From positions 1 through 33,128 of the forward strand of contig DATDGI010000080.1 of the NCBI GenBank assembly GCA_036522155.1: a DNA stretch of 33,128 nucleotides, given 5' to 3'. The DNA is from UBA9676 sp036522155. Lineage in GTDB: Bacteria > Actinomycetota > Actinomycetes > Streptosporangiales > Streptosporangiaceae. This document shows positions 14,398 through 23,227 of the stretch, piece by piece. Under the pieces are notes generated by a model. It was not told where the DNA came from. It was given only the letters and a program-made list of their open reading frames with translations, and ran no database searches. The translations under genes and the position numbers were made by a program. Position 1 is the first letter of the stretch; each line of letters starts with the position of its first letter.

Positions 14398-16971
14398 TTA
14401 AGTGCGGCCGGAGATGCCGCGGTCCAGCACGTGTCGTAGTTCGGCCCGGGAGGTGATTCCCAGTTTGGGGAAGACCCGGTAGAGGTGTGAGCTGATGGTG
14501 CGGTGGGATAGGTAGAGCTTCTGGCCGATCTCGCGGTTGGTCAGCCCGTCGGCGGCCATCTGGGCGATCTGCAGTTCCTGGGGGGTGAGCTGGTCGCGTG
14601 CCTCGGGGATCCGTGGGCGGCTGGTCTCGCCGGTGGCACGAAGCTGCTGGCGTGCCCTCTCCGACCAGGGGATCACACCGAGTGCGTCGAATGTCTCAAT
14701 GGCGGCGCGCAGCGGCACCCGTGCGGCAGCGTCGTGCCGATGCTGGTGTAGCCACTCCCCGTGGGCAAGTTGCACCCGGGCCCGCAGGAAAGGTCCCGCG
14801 GTCATGCCTGACTGCAGCGCATAGCCGAACAGCCCGCCGGCCTGGCCGTCGGTGGCAAGCAGGGCGCGGGCATACCGCATGCCACCGTGCAGCGACGGGG
14901 ATGCGGTCTGCCGCGCTGCTGTTTCCATCTCCTGCATGACGACACCGATGCCTTGCGGGTCGCCGCTGCGCACGGCGGCTTCTGCAAGGTCGCCGATCGT
15001 GTAGCACCGGATCGCGTAGTGGTAGGCCGGGTCGGCGGGGTCATGGATGCGCCGCAGGTGCGCGAGGGCATCTGCGGGCCGGCCGGCACCGAGACAGGCC
15101 AGCCCGCGGGCCAGCTGCGTCGCCGCGAGTACGGCGCTGGCCCGCAGTGGTACACAGGTCTGCTCGGCCTGCGCGGCTGCCGCGTCGGCGGCCTCGACGT
15201 CGCCGCGCAGGGCCGCGAGGATCGCCTGGACCGCTCCCGCTGTTGCCATGATCAACGGTTGTCTGGTCTCTTGTGCCAGTCGGCGTGCCTCGTCGGCGGC
15301 GGGGATCGCCGCGCCAAGGTCGGCGAGATGCGCGGCGCTCCAGGCCTGCAGGGCAAGCGCCCGGGGCAGCAGGCCGAGGCGGCCCTGCGCGCGCAGGCCA
15401 GCCGCTGCGGCCGCGAGATAGCCCGCGGCCATGTCGAACGCGCCCACCGCCATGGCGGCGTTGCCGGCCAGCCGCACGGCTCCCGCATCGGCCCTCGCGG
15501 TCGGCACAAGCTGGGGCAGCCGGTCGATAACCGCGGCGCCCCGCCCGATCGGGGCGGCGAACGCGAGGACCACCAGCAGCCGTGGATCATTTTCCTCGAC
15601 ATCGAGCCGTTCTGCTGCGGCGACTACCTGATCGCGTGCCGCCTCACCCGGATCGGCCCACCAGCACCGAAGGCCCGCACCGTACAAGAGCTTGAGCGCC
15701 AGGTCAGTGTCGCCGTCAGCGCCTGCCTGGTCTGCGGCCGCGGCTAGCAAAGCCGCCTGCGCGGCATCGCCGGGGATGCCGTCGGTGAAGCTCTCCCTGA
15801 TCCACATGGACCGCGCCTGTTCCCGGGATGACAGGCCGAGCCGCTCGGCCTCAGCCAGCAGGCCTAGCACCAGATCGCGCTGGCCCATCTGGAACCCCAG
15901 TTCGGCCGCGCGAAGCAGCCGCCCGGCTCGGTGCGGGCCATCGCTTAGGTCTGCCGCACGCTGGAGGGCCGACACCGCCACGGCGGTCCCCCCGCGCAGC
16001 AGCGCCTGCGCCGCGGCCGCCTCCAGTTCGCAGGCCACCGTCTCGTCCGGCCCGAGGATTGACGTCGCCCGGTGCCACACCCCGCGGCCGGGCTGGTCGG
16101 CCAAGACATCGGCCAGCGCGGCGTGCGCGGCCTGCCGCTGCGCGGCGCTCGCTTCCTGGCGGATCGCGGCACGCATCAGCGGGTGGCGGAACCGGAACTC
16201 GCCGCCGTTGATTTCGGCCAGCTGCGCGCTAACTGCCGGACCCAGCACATCAATCGACATCTCCCCGTTCACAAGCAGCGCGGCAGCTTCCAGCACCTCG
16301 CTTATGAGCGGGCCGTCATCCACCGCGGCCACCAGCAGCGCGGTGCGCGTATCGGCGGGCAGATCGAACGCACGGGCGGCAAACGCCCGTTCCAGGCGGG
16401 TGGTGAGCGGCAGCCACGCAGGCACCCTCGCGCCTTTACCGAGCTTGGCGTAGGCGACCGGGAGTTCCATCAGCGCGAGAGGATTGCCTGCGGCCTCCTC
16501 GAGCAACCGGGCCCGCACCGCATCCGGAAGACCACGAGCACGAGCGTCGAGCAGCGCCACGGCCGCCGGAGCCGACAGCGCCTCCAGGTGCAGGATCGGC
16601 GTCCCGGCGCCGAGCGGGCTCTTGTAGCCATCCAGGACCGCGGTGACCAGCACGACCGGCTCGAATTCCAGCCGCCGGGCGATGAAGGCCAGCACATCGC
16701 GCGTGGGCCGGTCCAGCCATTGCGCATCGTCGGCGATCACCAGTACCGGGGCTTGTGCCGCACTCTCGGCAAGCAACTCCAGCGCCGCCAGCGCCGTCAG
16801 GAACAAATCTGGCGCGTGCCCGTCGGCCAGGCCGAAGGCCGCCTGTATCGCGTCGCGTTGCGGCGCCGCCAGCCGGTCCAGGTAGCTAAGGATGGGGTGC
16901 AGGATCTGGTACAGCCCGGCGAACGCCAGCAGTGCTTCCGATTGCACGCCCGTTGCCTGCAGTACCAGCAT
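14398..16971 (-). CDS. LAL-type LuxR transcriptional regulator, body lacking its in-frame P-loop
   Basis: The open frame of 857 residues has the layout of large ATP-binding LuxR (LAL/MalT-like) regulators: AAA-type segment with FAGLYQILHPIL, Walker B-like VLVIADDAQWLD (about residues 76-87) and LPLTTRLERAF, then a long Ala/Leu-rich helical (TPR-like) region, then a C-terminal LuxR HTH (LTPQELQIAQMAADGLTNRE, YLSHRTISSHLYRVFPKLGI). It begins with MLVLQATG, which in this family lies about 50 residues after the start. The missing N-terminus with Walker A is encoded immediately upstream but in two other frames. Unless the frameshifts are sequencing errors, this copy cannot bind ATP normally. It diverges from the hydrolase/SDR operon at 17.4 kb, its likely target. 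Confidence 0.85.
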   Translation of the reverse strand: MLVLQATGVQSEALLAFAGLYQILHPILSYLDRLAAPQRDAIQAAFGLADGHAPDLFLTALAALELLAESAAQAPVLVIADDAQWLDRPTRDVLAFIARRLEFEPVVLVTAVLDGYKSPLGAGTPILHLEALSAPAAVALLDARARGLPDAVRARLLEEAAGNPLALMELPVAYAKLGKGARVPAWLPLTTRLERAFAARAFDLPADTRTALLVAAVDDGPLISEVLEAAALLVNGEMSIDVLGPAVSAQLAEINGGEFRFRHPLMRAAIRQEASAAQRQAAHAALADVLADQPGRGVWHRATSILGPDETVACELEAAAAQALLRGGTAVAVSALQRAADLSDGPHRAGRLLRAAELGFQMGQRDLVLGLLAEAERLGLSSREQARSMWIRESFTDGIPGDAAQAALLAAAADQAGADGDTDLALKLLYGAGLRCWWADPGEAARDQVVAAAERLDVEENDPRLLVVLAFAAPIGRGAAVIDRLPQLVPTARADAGAVRLAGNAAMAVGAFDMAAGYLAAAAAGLRAQGRLGLLPRALALQAWSAAHLADLGAAIPAADEARRLAQETRQPLIMATAGAVQAILAALRGDVEAADAAAAQAEQTCVPLRASAVLAATQLARGLACLGAGRPADALAHLRRIHDPADPAYHYAIRCYTIGDLAEAAVRSGDPQGIGVVMQEMETAARQTASPSLHGGMRYARALLATDGQAGGLFGYALQSGMTAGPFLRARVQLAHGEWLHQHRHDAAARVPLRAAIETFDALGVIPWSERARQQLRATGETSRPRIPEARDQLTPQELQIAQMAADGLTNREIGQKLYLSHRTISSHLYRVFPKLGITSRAELRHVLDRGISGRT

Positions 16972-17153
16972 CCCGTGACCTGTTGCCCGTGCTGCGGCCT
17001 CGATCAGCAGCGCTGACTTTTCCGACGCCCGGCCCCCCGGTCAGCGCCAGTGCGCCGGCCCCGGTCATGAATGTCATCGAGCAGCCGGTCCAGCACGTCC
17101 AGCTCGGACTCCCGCCCGAACAGCGAGCTGGCAGCTGGCATCGTTTCATCCAT
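16972..17153 (-). pseudogene. Out-of-frame N-terminus of the LAL regulator, with Walker A
   Basis: From ATG 17153 the minus strand reads MDETMPAASSLFGRESELDV and continues LDRLLDDIHDRG in one frame. After one extra base near 17057 it reads GALALTGGPGVGK (P-loop, 17038-17018) in a second frame. After another extra base near 17017 it reads SALLIEAAARATGHG, joining the long frame MLVLQATG. Assembled, this is a perfect LAL N-terminus, so two +1 indels 40 nt apart bracket the Walker A motif. Confidence 0.8.
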
Positions 17154-17370
17154 CCACTCAGGCCCCGGCGTCCATGGTCACACGGTGCCAGCTGCGGCGC
17201 ACCCTCACCCAGCGCGGTCACTCGCGCCCAGCAGGGGCCGGGTGGCCTGTCAGCCCGCCCGCCCGGCGGGTCCGGCCGCCATGGTCAAGAACAGTCACGT
17301 GACCCAAGCGACCGCCCGGCCCGCCGCTCTAGCGTTCTGCCATGCCCTGTCCACGGCAACCATCCCCACG

Positions 17371-18150
17371 ATGAGCCACGCACCGCCGAGGAACGGCAGC
17401 ACCCCGACGGTGCTGCTGGTCCATGGCGGGTTCGCCGACGGATCGATGTGGGCAGATGTCATCACTGAACTGCGGGACGCTGGCATCGAGGCCGTTGCCC
17501 TGGCCAACGCGCTGCGCAGCCTGGCTTCCGACGCTGCCTATATCGCCAGCGGCGCGGGCGAGATCGATGGGCCGGTTCTGCTGGCGGGCCACTGCTATGG
17601 CGGCGCGGTCATCACCGCAGCCGGATCCGCCGCAGGCAACGTGGTCGGTCTGGTGTACGTCGCGGGCTACGCCCTGGACGAGAGGGAGAGCGTGCTGGAC
17701 ATCACTGGCCGCTTTCCCGGCAGCCAGCTCCTGACCGCCTTGCGCCTGGCTACCTTCCCTGGCGCCAACGGCAGGCCTGGCGTGGAACTGTACCTCGACC
17801 GGGACGCCTTCCCGCAGGTGTTCGCTGCCGACCTGCCCTACTGCCAGGCCGCAGCCGCTGCCGCCGCCCAGCGCCCTATTACGGCCGTCGCGCTTGAGGA
17901 GAAAACACCGGCAGCCGCCTGGAAGACGGTGCAGAGCTGGTACGTGATCGCCACGGAAGACCAGGTCATCCCGGCCGGGGCTCAGCGGTTCATGGCCCAG
18001 CGTGCCGGCTCGCACGCCACCGAGATCCACGCCTCACACGCCGTCGCGCTGACCCACCCAGCCGCGGTCGCCGAACAGATCGCCGCCGCATCCGCGCCTC
18101 ACCGGGCCGGCCCGGTGAGGCCGCCAGAGCCCAAGCAGCCCGAGCGTTAG
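17371..18150 (+). CDS. Alpha/beta hydrolase with cysteine at the nucleophile position
   Basis: The 259-residue cytoplasmic alpha/beta hydrolase has the oxyanion segment LLVHGGFADGSMW, nucleophile elbow LAGHCYGGAV with Cys75 (codon TGC) where Ser is usual, acid Asp197 (ATEDQVIP) and His223 (HASHAVAL). Cys nucleophiles are known in dienelactone hydrolases and scattered members of this superfamily; the change may alter the reaction or slow it. I chose ATG 17371. ATG 17281 would add 30 residues with no family support. It is the first gene of a co-directional set with the next hydrolase (27 nt gap) and the SDR enzyme, divergent from the LAL regulator. It is a paralogue of the exported hydrolase at 13.2-14.1 kb. 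Confidence 0.85.
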   Translation: MSHAPPRNGSTPTVLLVHGGFADGSMWADVITELRDAGIEAVALANALRSLASDAAYIASGAGEIDGPVLLAGHCYGGAVITAAGSAAGNVVGLVYVAGYALDERESVLDITGRFPGSQLLTALRLATFPGANGRPGVELYLDRDAFPQVFAADLPYCQAAAAAAAQRPITAVALEEKTPAAAWKTVQSWYVIATEDQVIPAGAQRFMAQRAGSHATEIHASHAVALTHPAAVAEQIAAASAPHRAGPVRPPEPKQPER

Positions 18151-18177
18151 CTCAAGCAAACCGAAGGAGCACCAGTC

Positions 18178-19062
18178 ATGTCCACTGAGACACCCAACGA
18201 AACCGCCACCATCACCGAACACGAGGCCGCTCAGGTCGAGCGCGCTAATGCCACCACGGCGACCCCCGTGATGTTCGTCCACGGCCTGTATCTGCTGCCG
18301 AGCAGCTGGGACCGGTGGGCCGAGGTGTTCGAGGCCGCCGGGTACGTGGCGCTGTCCCCCGGATGGCCCGATGACCCGGAGACCACCAGTGAAGCGAGAG
18401 AGCACCCGGAGGTCCTTGCCGGCAAATCGGTCGGCCAGGTCGCCGGCCACTTCGCCGCGATCGCCCGCGCCCTGGACCGCAAGCCGGCCATCATCGGACA
18501 CTCCTTCGGCGGCCTGATCGCCCAGATCCTCGCCGGCCGCGGCCTCGCTGCCGTCAGCGTCGCAATCGACCCGGCCCCCTTCCGCAGCGTGCTGCCCCTT
18601 CCGCTCTCCGCGCTGCGGGTGGCGTCCCCCGCGCTGGGCAAACCGGCCAACCGGCACAGGGCCGTGCCGCTGACCTACGACCAGTTCCGCTACGCCTTCG
18701 CCAACGCCGTCGCCGAGGAAGAAGCCAAACAGCTCTTTGAGACCTACGCGGTGCCTGCCCCCGGCCTGCCGCTGTTCCAGGCCGCCGCCGCCAACCTCAA
18801 CCCGTGGACCGAGGTCAAGGTCGACACCAACAACCCCGGCCGCGGCCCGCTGCTGATCATCTCCGGGGAAAAAGACCACACCGTACCGCCCGTGATCGCC
18901 AACGCCTCCTACAAGCACCAAGCGCACAACAAGGGCGTGACCGAGATCACCGAGATGCCGGGCCGCGGGCACGCCCTCACCATCGACAGTGGCTGGCGGG
19001 AGGTCGCGGACGCGGCACTCACCTTCGTGCAGCGGTTCACCCAGGCCTCCCCGGCCAGGTAG
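18178..19062 (+). CDS. Alpha/beta hydrolase
   Basis: The 294-residue protein has an acidic, Thr-rich N-terminal extension of about 28 residues, then the hydrolase fold: MFVHGLYLLPSSWDRW (oxyanion), Ser109 (IIGHSFGGLIAQ), Asp233 (SGEKDHTVPP) and His265 (MPGRGHALTID). No signal peptide is seen. AGGAG lies about 8 nt before the ATG. It sits between another hydrolase and an SDR dehydrogenase, 27 nt and 12 nt apart, so the three probably form one operon for stepwise processing of a lipophilic ester or lactone, perhaps a xenobiotic (inference). The substrate cannot be read from the sequence. Confidence 0.9.
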   Translation: MSTETPNETATITEHEAAQVERANATTATPVMFVHGLYLLPSSWDRWAEVFEAAGYVALSPGWPDDPETTSEAREHPEVLAGKSVGQVAGHFAAIARALDRKPAIIGHSFGGLIAQILAGRGLAAVSVAIDPAPFRSVLPLPLSALRVASPALGKPANRHRAVPLTYDQFRYAFANAVAEEEAKQLFETYAVPAPGLPLFQAAAANLNPWTEVKVDTNNPGRGPLLIISGEKDHTVPPVIANASYKHQAHNKGVTEITEMPGRGHALTIDSGWREVADAALTFVQRFTQASPAR

Positions 19063-19074
19063 GAACGGCGCGTC

Positions 19075-19863
19075 ATGGATCTGGGTCTCCAGGGGAAGGT
19101 GGCGGTTGTCACCGGAGCAGGCAAGGGCATCGGCCTGGCCACAACCAAGGCCCTCTCCGCCGAGGGCGCACACGTCGTTGCAGGCTCACTGACGACGACC
19201 ACCCTCGATGGCCTCAACGGCGTTCTGCCCATGGCAGTCGACCTGGCCACACCCGGCGGGCCGGCGCAGCTGATCCGGCGAGCCATCGACGAGCACGGCC
19301 AGCTCGACGTCCTGGTCAACAACGTCGGAGCCGTCCGGATGCGCACGGAAGGATTCCTCGGCACCAGCGACGAAGACTTCGCCTGGGCAATGCAGATGAA
19401 CTTCTTCATCGCCCTGCGCGCCAGCCGGGCCGCCCTTGCCGCGATGGCCGGACGCGGCACCGGAGCGATCGTGAACGTCGCCTCCGTCAACGCCTTCTTC
19501 CAGCCCGACGCCGCCACTATCGACTACGGCGCGGCCAAGGCCGCGCTGGTCAACCTCACCAAGACCCTGTCCCAGGAATTCGGGCCACGCGGCATCCGCG
19601 TCAACGCGGTCTCCCCTGGCCCCGTGGCCACCGACTTGTGGCTTGGCGAGCACGGGGTGGCCCAGACGGTGGCCGAGGCGACCGGCGTCGACGCCGACAC
19701 CGCCCGCAAGACGATTATCGCCGGCATCGGCGGGTTCGCCACCGGCCGGTTTACCACGCCCGGGGAAGTCGCCACGCTGATCACATTCCTCGCCTCCGGC
19801 CGCGCCGCCAACATCACCGGCGCCAACTACCTCATCGATGGCGGCCTGATCAAGACAACCTGA
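19075..19863 (+). CDS. Short-chain dehydrogenase/reductase
   Basis: The 262-residue classical SDR has cofactor motif TGAGKGIG (13-20), NNVG (82-85, in place of NNAG), catalytic Ser137 (NVASVNA), Tyr151 and Lys155 (YGAAK), and the post-catalytic segment RVNAVSPGPVATD. The end ITGANYLIDGGLIKT is typical. It oxidises or reduces an alcohol/ketone with NAD(P)(H). The residue after the second strand is not clearly acidic (GSLTTTT), which leans toward NADP(H), though this is uncertain. AGGTAGGAA lies before the ATG. It is the last gene of the hydrolase-hydrolase-SDR operon. Confidence 0.92.
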   Translation: MDLGLQGKVAVVTGAGKGIGLATTKALSAEGAHVVAGSLTTTTLDGLNGVLPMAVDLATPGGPAQLIRRAIDEHGQLDVLVNNVGAVRMRTEGFLGTSDEDFAWAMQMNFFIALRASRAALAAMAGRGTGAIVNVASVNAFFQPDAATIDYGAAKAALVNLTKTLSQEFGPRGIRVNAVSPGPVATDLWLGEHGVAQTVAEATGVDADTARKTIIAGIGGFATGRFTTPGEVATLITFLASGRAANITGANYLIDGGLIKTT

Positions 19864-20121
19864 GCCCGCAGTTACCCCCGCCTAGCAATACCTCGCACAG
19901 AACGCACGTTCGGTCGCAGCTGAGATAGCGGGCCAAGAACGGGCCCCGCGCCCAGATCAGGCGGATCAGGCGCGTAAGGATGCGGACACTCATGACGGTG
20001 AGTGAGGCTCGGCCAAGTGGCATCTGAGACGACCGGGCAACTGGGCCGCTGCCGCGGCCATGTCAGCGCGACTCCGGCCACCATTGCGTGGCTGCAGATA
20101 TTGGCGGAAGAGCAACGGCCT
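19864..20121. other. Intergenic stretch before module D
   Basis: No gene or strong terminator is evident between the SDR stop and the start of repeat module D. Confidence 0.3.
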
Positions 20122-20419
20122 CTGGGCAGGCAACGGCCTGATGGCCGTCGTTACTATTTGCCGGTGAGCTGGGCTTTCCGCGGCTGGGGTGTTGGTGCCG
20201 GGGGCGACCCGGGGGCAAGGTCCGGAACGCTTCCGCGTTCCCGCAGGTCACGAGCGCGGCGCCAGCTGCGTCAAGATTGCCAAAGTGTTCGAATTTATAC
20301 CTCTGAGCAGTGCCCCCGGCAGGATTCGAACCTGCGCTCACGGCTCCGGAGTCCGTTGCCCGGTATGGCTCTGACCTGCCAGAACGTGCTCACTGATGTC
20401 CTGCCCGGGCGCGTATCGG
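20122..20419 (-). repeat. att-like module D: tRNA-Arg(CCG) 3'-half core, most diverged arms
   Basis: The core at 20310-20351 is the same tRNA fragment with the GCAGG/CCTGC T-stem. The left arm is the most diverged: it keeps the hairpin AACGGCC-TGAT-GGCCGT and has arm repeats CGGGGGCG 20199-20206 and CGGGGGCA 20210-20217 instead of TGGGGCGCG. The right arm repeats are CGGGCGCG at about 20406-20413 and CGGGCG at about 20417. The right flank resembles that of module F (TGTCCTGCCCGGGCGCGTAT). Immediately left of the core, TTCGAATTTATACCTCTGAG matches B, E and F. Confidence 0.8.
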
Positions 20420-20592
20420 GCGTTGTGCGAAGACCCAAGCCCGCTGTCTGCCACGCTCGGCGGCAGCCGGGAGGTGGGCGGTGAACGTCGAGGCAATCTG
20501 ATGGAGTCAGCCTCGGCCCGATCCGGTTGCGGGGCGCTCTGTTGTTGCGGGGAATCATCCGGCCGTATGACCGTGGTGTGCCTGCTACCTGA

Positions 20593-21858
20593 TCAGGCAT
20601 GGGGGGCGATGGTCCATACGGTGGATATCGGCCAGGCGCGGAGTCGGTCGCCGAAGGGCAGGGGCGCACCGCCCGCATAGAGCACGATCCCGGCTACGAG
20701 CTGGTCACCGACTCGCCGGGCCAGCCGCTGGATGCCGCGGAAGTCCTCAGACCGGACGGTTTCTGCGGCTTTCACCTCGCAGGCGATGATCTCGCCGGAT
20801 GCCGATTCGAGAACGGCGTCCACCTCGTACTGGTCCCGGTCTCGGTAGTGGTAGAGGCGGACGGGCTGATCGGTGAAGGTGAGCTGGCGTGACAGTTCAC
20901 CGAGGACGAAGGTCTCGATCAGCGGCCCGACTGGCGCGGCGGGGTGGCGGGCGCGTTTGAGGCTCATCCCGGTGAGGTGGGCGGCCAGCCCGGAGTCGTT
21001 CAGGAGCAGCTTCGGTGTCGCGACGGCCCGGGTGGCGAGATTGCTGGACCAGGCTGGGATGCGTCGGGTGATGAACAGCAAGTCCAGAAGGTCCAGGTAG
21101 CGCTTAACCGTGCTCGCAGGGGCCTGCAGGCGGCTGGCCATACTCGTCGGATTCACGAGCGAGCCGGTCGATGCGGCTATGAGGTTGACCAGGCGCCGCA
21201 TGTCAGCGGGCCGTTCGATCTCGGTGAGCTGCCGGACGTCCCGGTTGATCACATCAGAGATATAGGACTCGAAGAAGCGTGCGCGGCGCCCGGCGTCGAT
21301 GCGGCGAACCGCCTCGGGGTATCCACCGCGCAAGGCTCTCTCAAGGTAGTCGTCACGTCGCAAGGCGGAAGACGGCACTATCAGCCTGGTCCCGTGCTGG
21401 AGCACGGCGTCCACGAAGCCGTCGGGGCTTCGGTCGATCTCGCCCTGCGACAACGGCGACAGCTCGATCGTTTCGGACCGCCCGGGCAGCAGGTCAGGGA
21501 TATCGCGCAGCCCGGTAAGGCGGGCCGATCCGGTCAGCAGGAACCGCCCGGGCCACGGGTCGATATCCACCTCGTGCTTGATGGCGAGGAACAGGTCAGG
21601 CACCCGCTGAACCTCGTCGATGACCAGGAGCGCATCATGCCGTACGAACAGGCTGGGGTCCGCCTGCGCCGCGGCCCGCACCGGCGCTTCATCGAGATAC
21701 CGCAGTTCAGATCCAGGGAACTCCGCCGCTACGAGCCTGGCGAGGGTGCTTTTGCCGGTCTGCCTAGCACCATTGATCACCACCACCCTGGTGTCGGCGA
21801 GCGCGCTCGCGACGGCACGCCGAGCATGCCGGGGGAAGAGTGCGCCGGCAGCTTGCAT
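20593..21858 (-). CDS. AAA-family ATPase with DUF4143 domain
   Basis: The 421-residue protein has an N-terminal AAA_14 ATPase with Walker A GARQTGKST (30-38) and Walker B LLVIDEVQRVP (Asp81-Glu82), and sensor-like LLTGSARLTGL. The C-terminal DUF4143 half carries a PD-(D/E)xK-like arrangement: Asp347 (YEVDAVLE) and Glu361-x-Lys363 (ACEVKA). Such proteins are widespread in accessory DNA and have been linked to toxin-antitoxin-like or nuclease functions, but the biological role is unsettled. I chose ATG 21858 (MQAAGALFPRHARRAV); the frame stays open to 22119 with no family-like sequence. It lies 240 bp right of att core D. Upstream is a pair of direct repeats. Confidence 0.9.
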   Translation of the reverse strand: MQAAGALFPRHARRAVASALADTRVVVINGARQTGKSTLARLVAAEFPGSELRYLDEAPVRAAAQADPSLFVRHDALLVIDEVQRVPDLFLAIKHEVDIDPWPGRFLLTGSARLTGLRDIPDLLPGRSETIELSPLSQGEIDRSPDGFVDAVLQHGTRLIVPSSALRRDDYLERALRGGYPEAVRRIDAGRRARFFESYISDVINRDVRQLTEIERPADMRRLVNLIAASTGSLVNPTSMASRLQAPASTVKRYLDLLDLLFITRRIPAWSSNLATRAVATPKLLLNDSGLAAHLTGMSLKRARHPAAPVGPLIETFVLGELSRQLTFTDQPVRLYHYRDRDQYEVDAVLESASGEIIACEVKAAETVRSEDFRGIQRLARRVGDQLVAGIVLYAGGAPLPFGDRLRAWPISTVWTIAPHA

Positions 21859-21873
21859 GTGCTGGACACTACC

Positions 21874-21942
21874 GCATGAGTGGTGGATCTGCCGACGGTG
21901 GAGCGGTTCGATTGCCGAAAGCATAGTGGTGGATCTGCCGAC
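21874..21942 (-). repeat. Direct repeat pair upstream of the DUF4143 ATPase
   Basis: AGTGGTGGATCTGCCGAC occurs at about 21879-21896 and again at 21925-21942, the extended copies starting 47 bp apart. Both lie within 90 bp upstream of the ATPase start. A TATGCT hexamer on the minus strand adjoins the distal copy. They may be a regulator or autoregulatory binding site, or a small local duplication. Confidence 0.5.
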
Positions 21943-22167
21943 TACCATCTGGCGACTTTGCCGAACAAGAGGCGTTGCCGGTTCTTCCCCATGCGCGGGC
22001 ACATGAGTCCCGTAGCGCATCCTGGCCGAAGAGGGGTTGCCACAGACGTGACCGCTCGCGGCTGCCTGCCGCGTCATTGCCTGTGAACACGCGGCGTCAC
22101 CTTTCTTGAACACGAGCAAGACCGGAATCGCTTGCTTGAAGGCGACAACTTCATGAAAACGGCACCT

Positions 22168-22320
22168 TCATTCAGCGATCTGCTCGGTTGCGCGATCAGG
22201 CCGGGACAGGCGTTCGTCACAAACAGTGAACAAGTCGCCGCTCACAGTGCACTCGCGGAGTCCCCAGGTGCGCCATCCATAGCGGTGCCCGAGTCCTTGT
22301 GCGGACAGTACGGCCGTCAT
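22168..22320 (-). pseudogene. N-terminal stump of an ABC-transporter ATPase
   Basis: The ATG at 22320 overlaps the GntR stop codon (ATGA), the normal coupling of YtrA-type regulators with their ABC ATPase. The first 27 residues (MTAVLSAQGLGHRYGWRTWG, LRECTVS) look like the first strands of such an ATPase. The frame then runs into unrelated sequence and stops after 50 residues, before any Walker A. The rest of the transporter is absent, replaced by the DUF4143 block. This marks a deletion or recombination junction near 22240. Confidence 0.6.
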
Positions 22321-22727
22321 GCGATTCCCTCCGCGCCGCGCGTGCCGCCCGCATCGTCAGCAGGCTCATCCAGGGCCACCGCGACCAGCACGCGGATCTG
22401 CTCGGCCGACAGCCCCGATTCCCTGGCCCTGCGGACCCAGCGGGCCAGCGAGTTCAGCAACTGGGGAGACGCGGCCAGCGCGGGCATAGCCGGCGCGGCG
22501 GCGACGAAGGTCCCCAGGCCCTGCCGCCGCACCACGATCCCCTCATGCTCAAGCTCGCCGTAAGCCTTCACGACCGTATTCGGGTTGATGGCGAGCGCAT
22601 CAACGACCTCCGTCACAGACGGCAGCTGCTCACCCGGCTGCAGCCGGCCCAGCATCACGTCCCGCCGGACTTGCTGGACGAGCTGACGGTAGATGGGAAG
22701 ACCTGACCCGCCGTCGAATCGGAACAA
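22317..22727 (-). CDS. GntR-family regulator, YtrA subfamily
   Basis: The 136-residue protein has the GntR winged helix (PIYRQLVQQVRRDVMLGRLQ, then GEQLPSVTEVVDALAINPNT and VVKAYGELEHEGIVVRRQG, FVAA) and only a short helical C-terminal tail, as in the YtrA subfamily, which normally represses an adjacent ABC transporter. I chose TTG at 22727 because AGGAGG lies 6 nt before it and homologues begin MFRFD; a GTG at 22742 would bury the ribosome-binding site. Its ABC partner is reduced to a stump immediately downstream, so the regulator is now orphaned and may act only on its own promoter or in trans. Confidence 0.9.
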   Translation of the reverse strand: MFRFDGGSGLPIYRQLVQQVRRDVMLGRLQPGEQLPSVTEVVDALAINPNTVVKAYGELEHEGIVVRRQGLGTFVAAAPAMPALAASPQLLNSLARWVRRARESGLSAEQIRVLVAVALDEPADDAGGTRGAEGIA

Positions 22728-22753
22728 CGGCCACCTCCTCACCCAGTCACTCC

Positions 22754-22768
22754 ACTAGAAGAATAGTA
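22754..22768 (-). promoter_or_regulatory. Possible promoter/operator of the GntR gene
   Basis: ACTA-N6-TAGT (22754-22767) is an AT-rich imperfect palindrome in otherwise GC-rich DNA. On the minus strand it includes TACTAT (22768-22763), a good -10 hexamer, about 36 nt upstream of the TTG start. This placement suits autoregulation by the YtrA-type protein. Confidence 0.4.
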
Positions 22769-23227
22769 GACCATAAGACCGTGCGGGACAGCGCTCCTGC
22801 GCTCTTCCCTCGTGGCAACCTGGCCGGTACGAGTCGATGACCCCCGGGTCCTCGCTGCGGCAAGCGCGTCAGCTGGCCAGTGCTGCCCATCGTCCAGCCT
22901 GGGCCGCTGAGAAGCTGACTCAGCCCAACGCGCGGCCCCGGACGGTGGTCATGCGCGGCAACCACCGCCCAGATCGGCGGGTCGGCGCGCGGTTATCAAA
23001 AGGACCTTCGCGATGTCGGCGGCCCAGCAGACCCGCGGTCAGCTCAACATGCAGCCGCCCGGCCTGGATATTTATGCATCGCAGTCCTGCACGGAGAATG
23101 CCCGCACATGCCGCTGGGCGAGCGTAGCTACTGGTCGCCGGGTGACCTGGGGGCATGGCGGTCGTCGCGGCGGGACACTTGATCTGTGCCGTGCAGAAGA
23201 GCCGCCCTCGCAGTTATGGAGGTCGGG
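22769..23227. other. Gene-free stretch between GntR and the Lsr2 relic
   Basis: About 460 nt without a convincing gene. Open frames on both strands have low-complexity Arg/Pro/Ala translations. The promoter of the Lsr2-like gene should lie near its 3' end. Confidence 0.35.
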
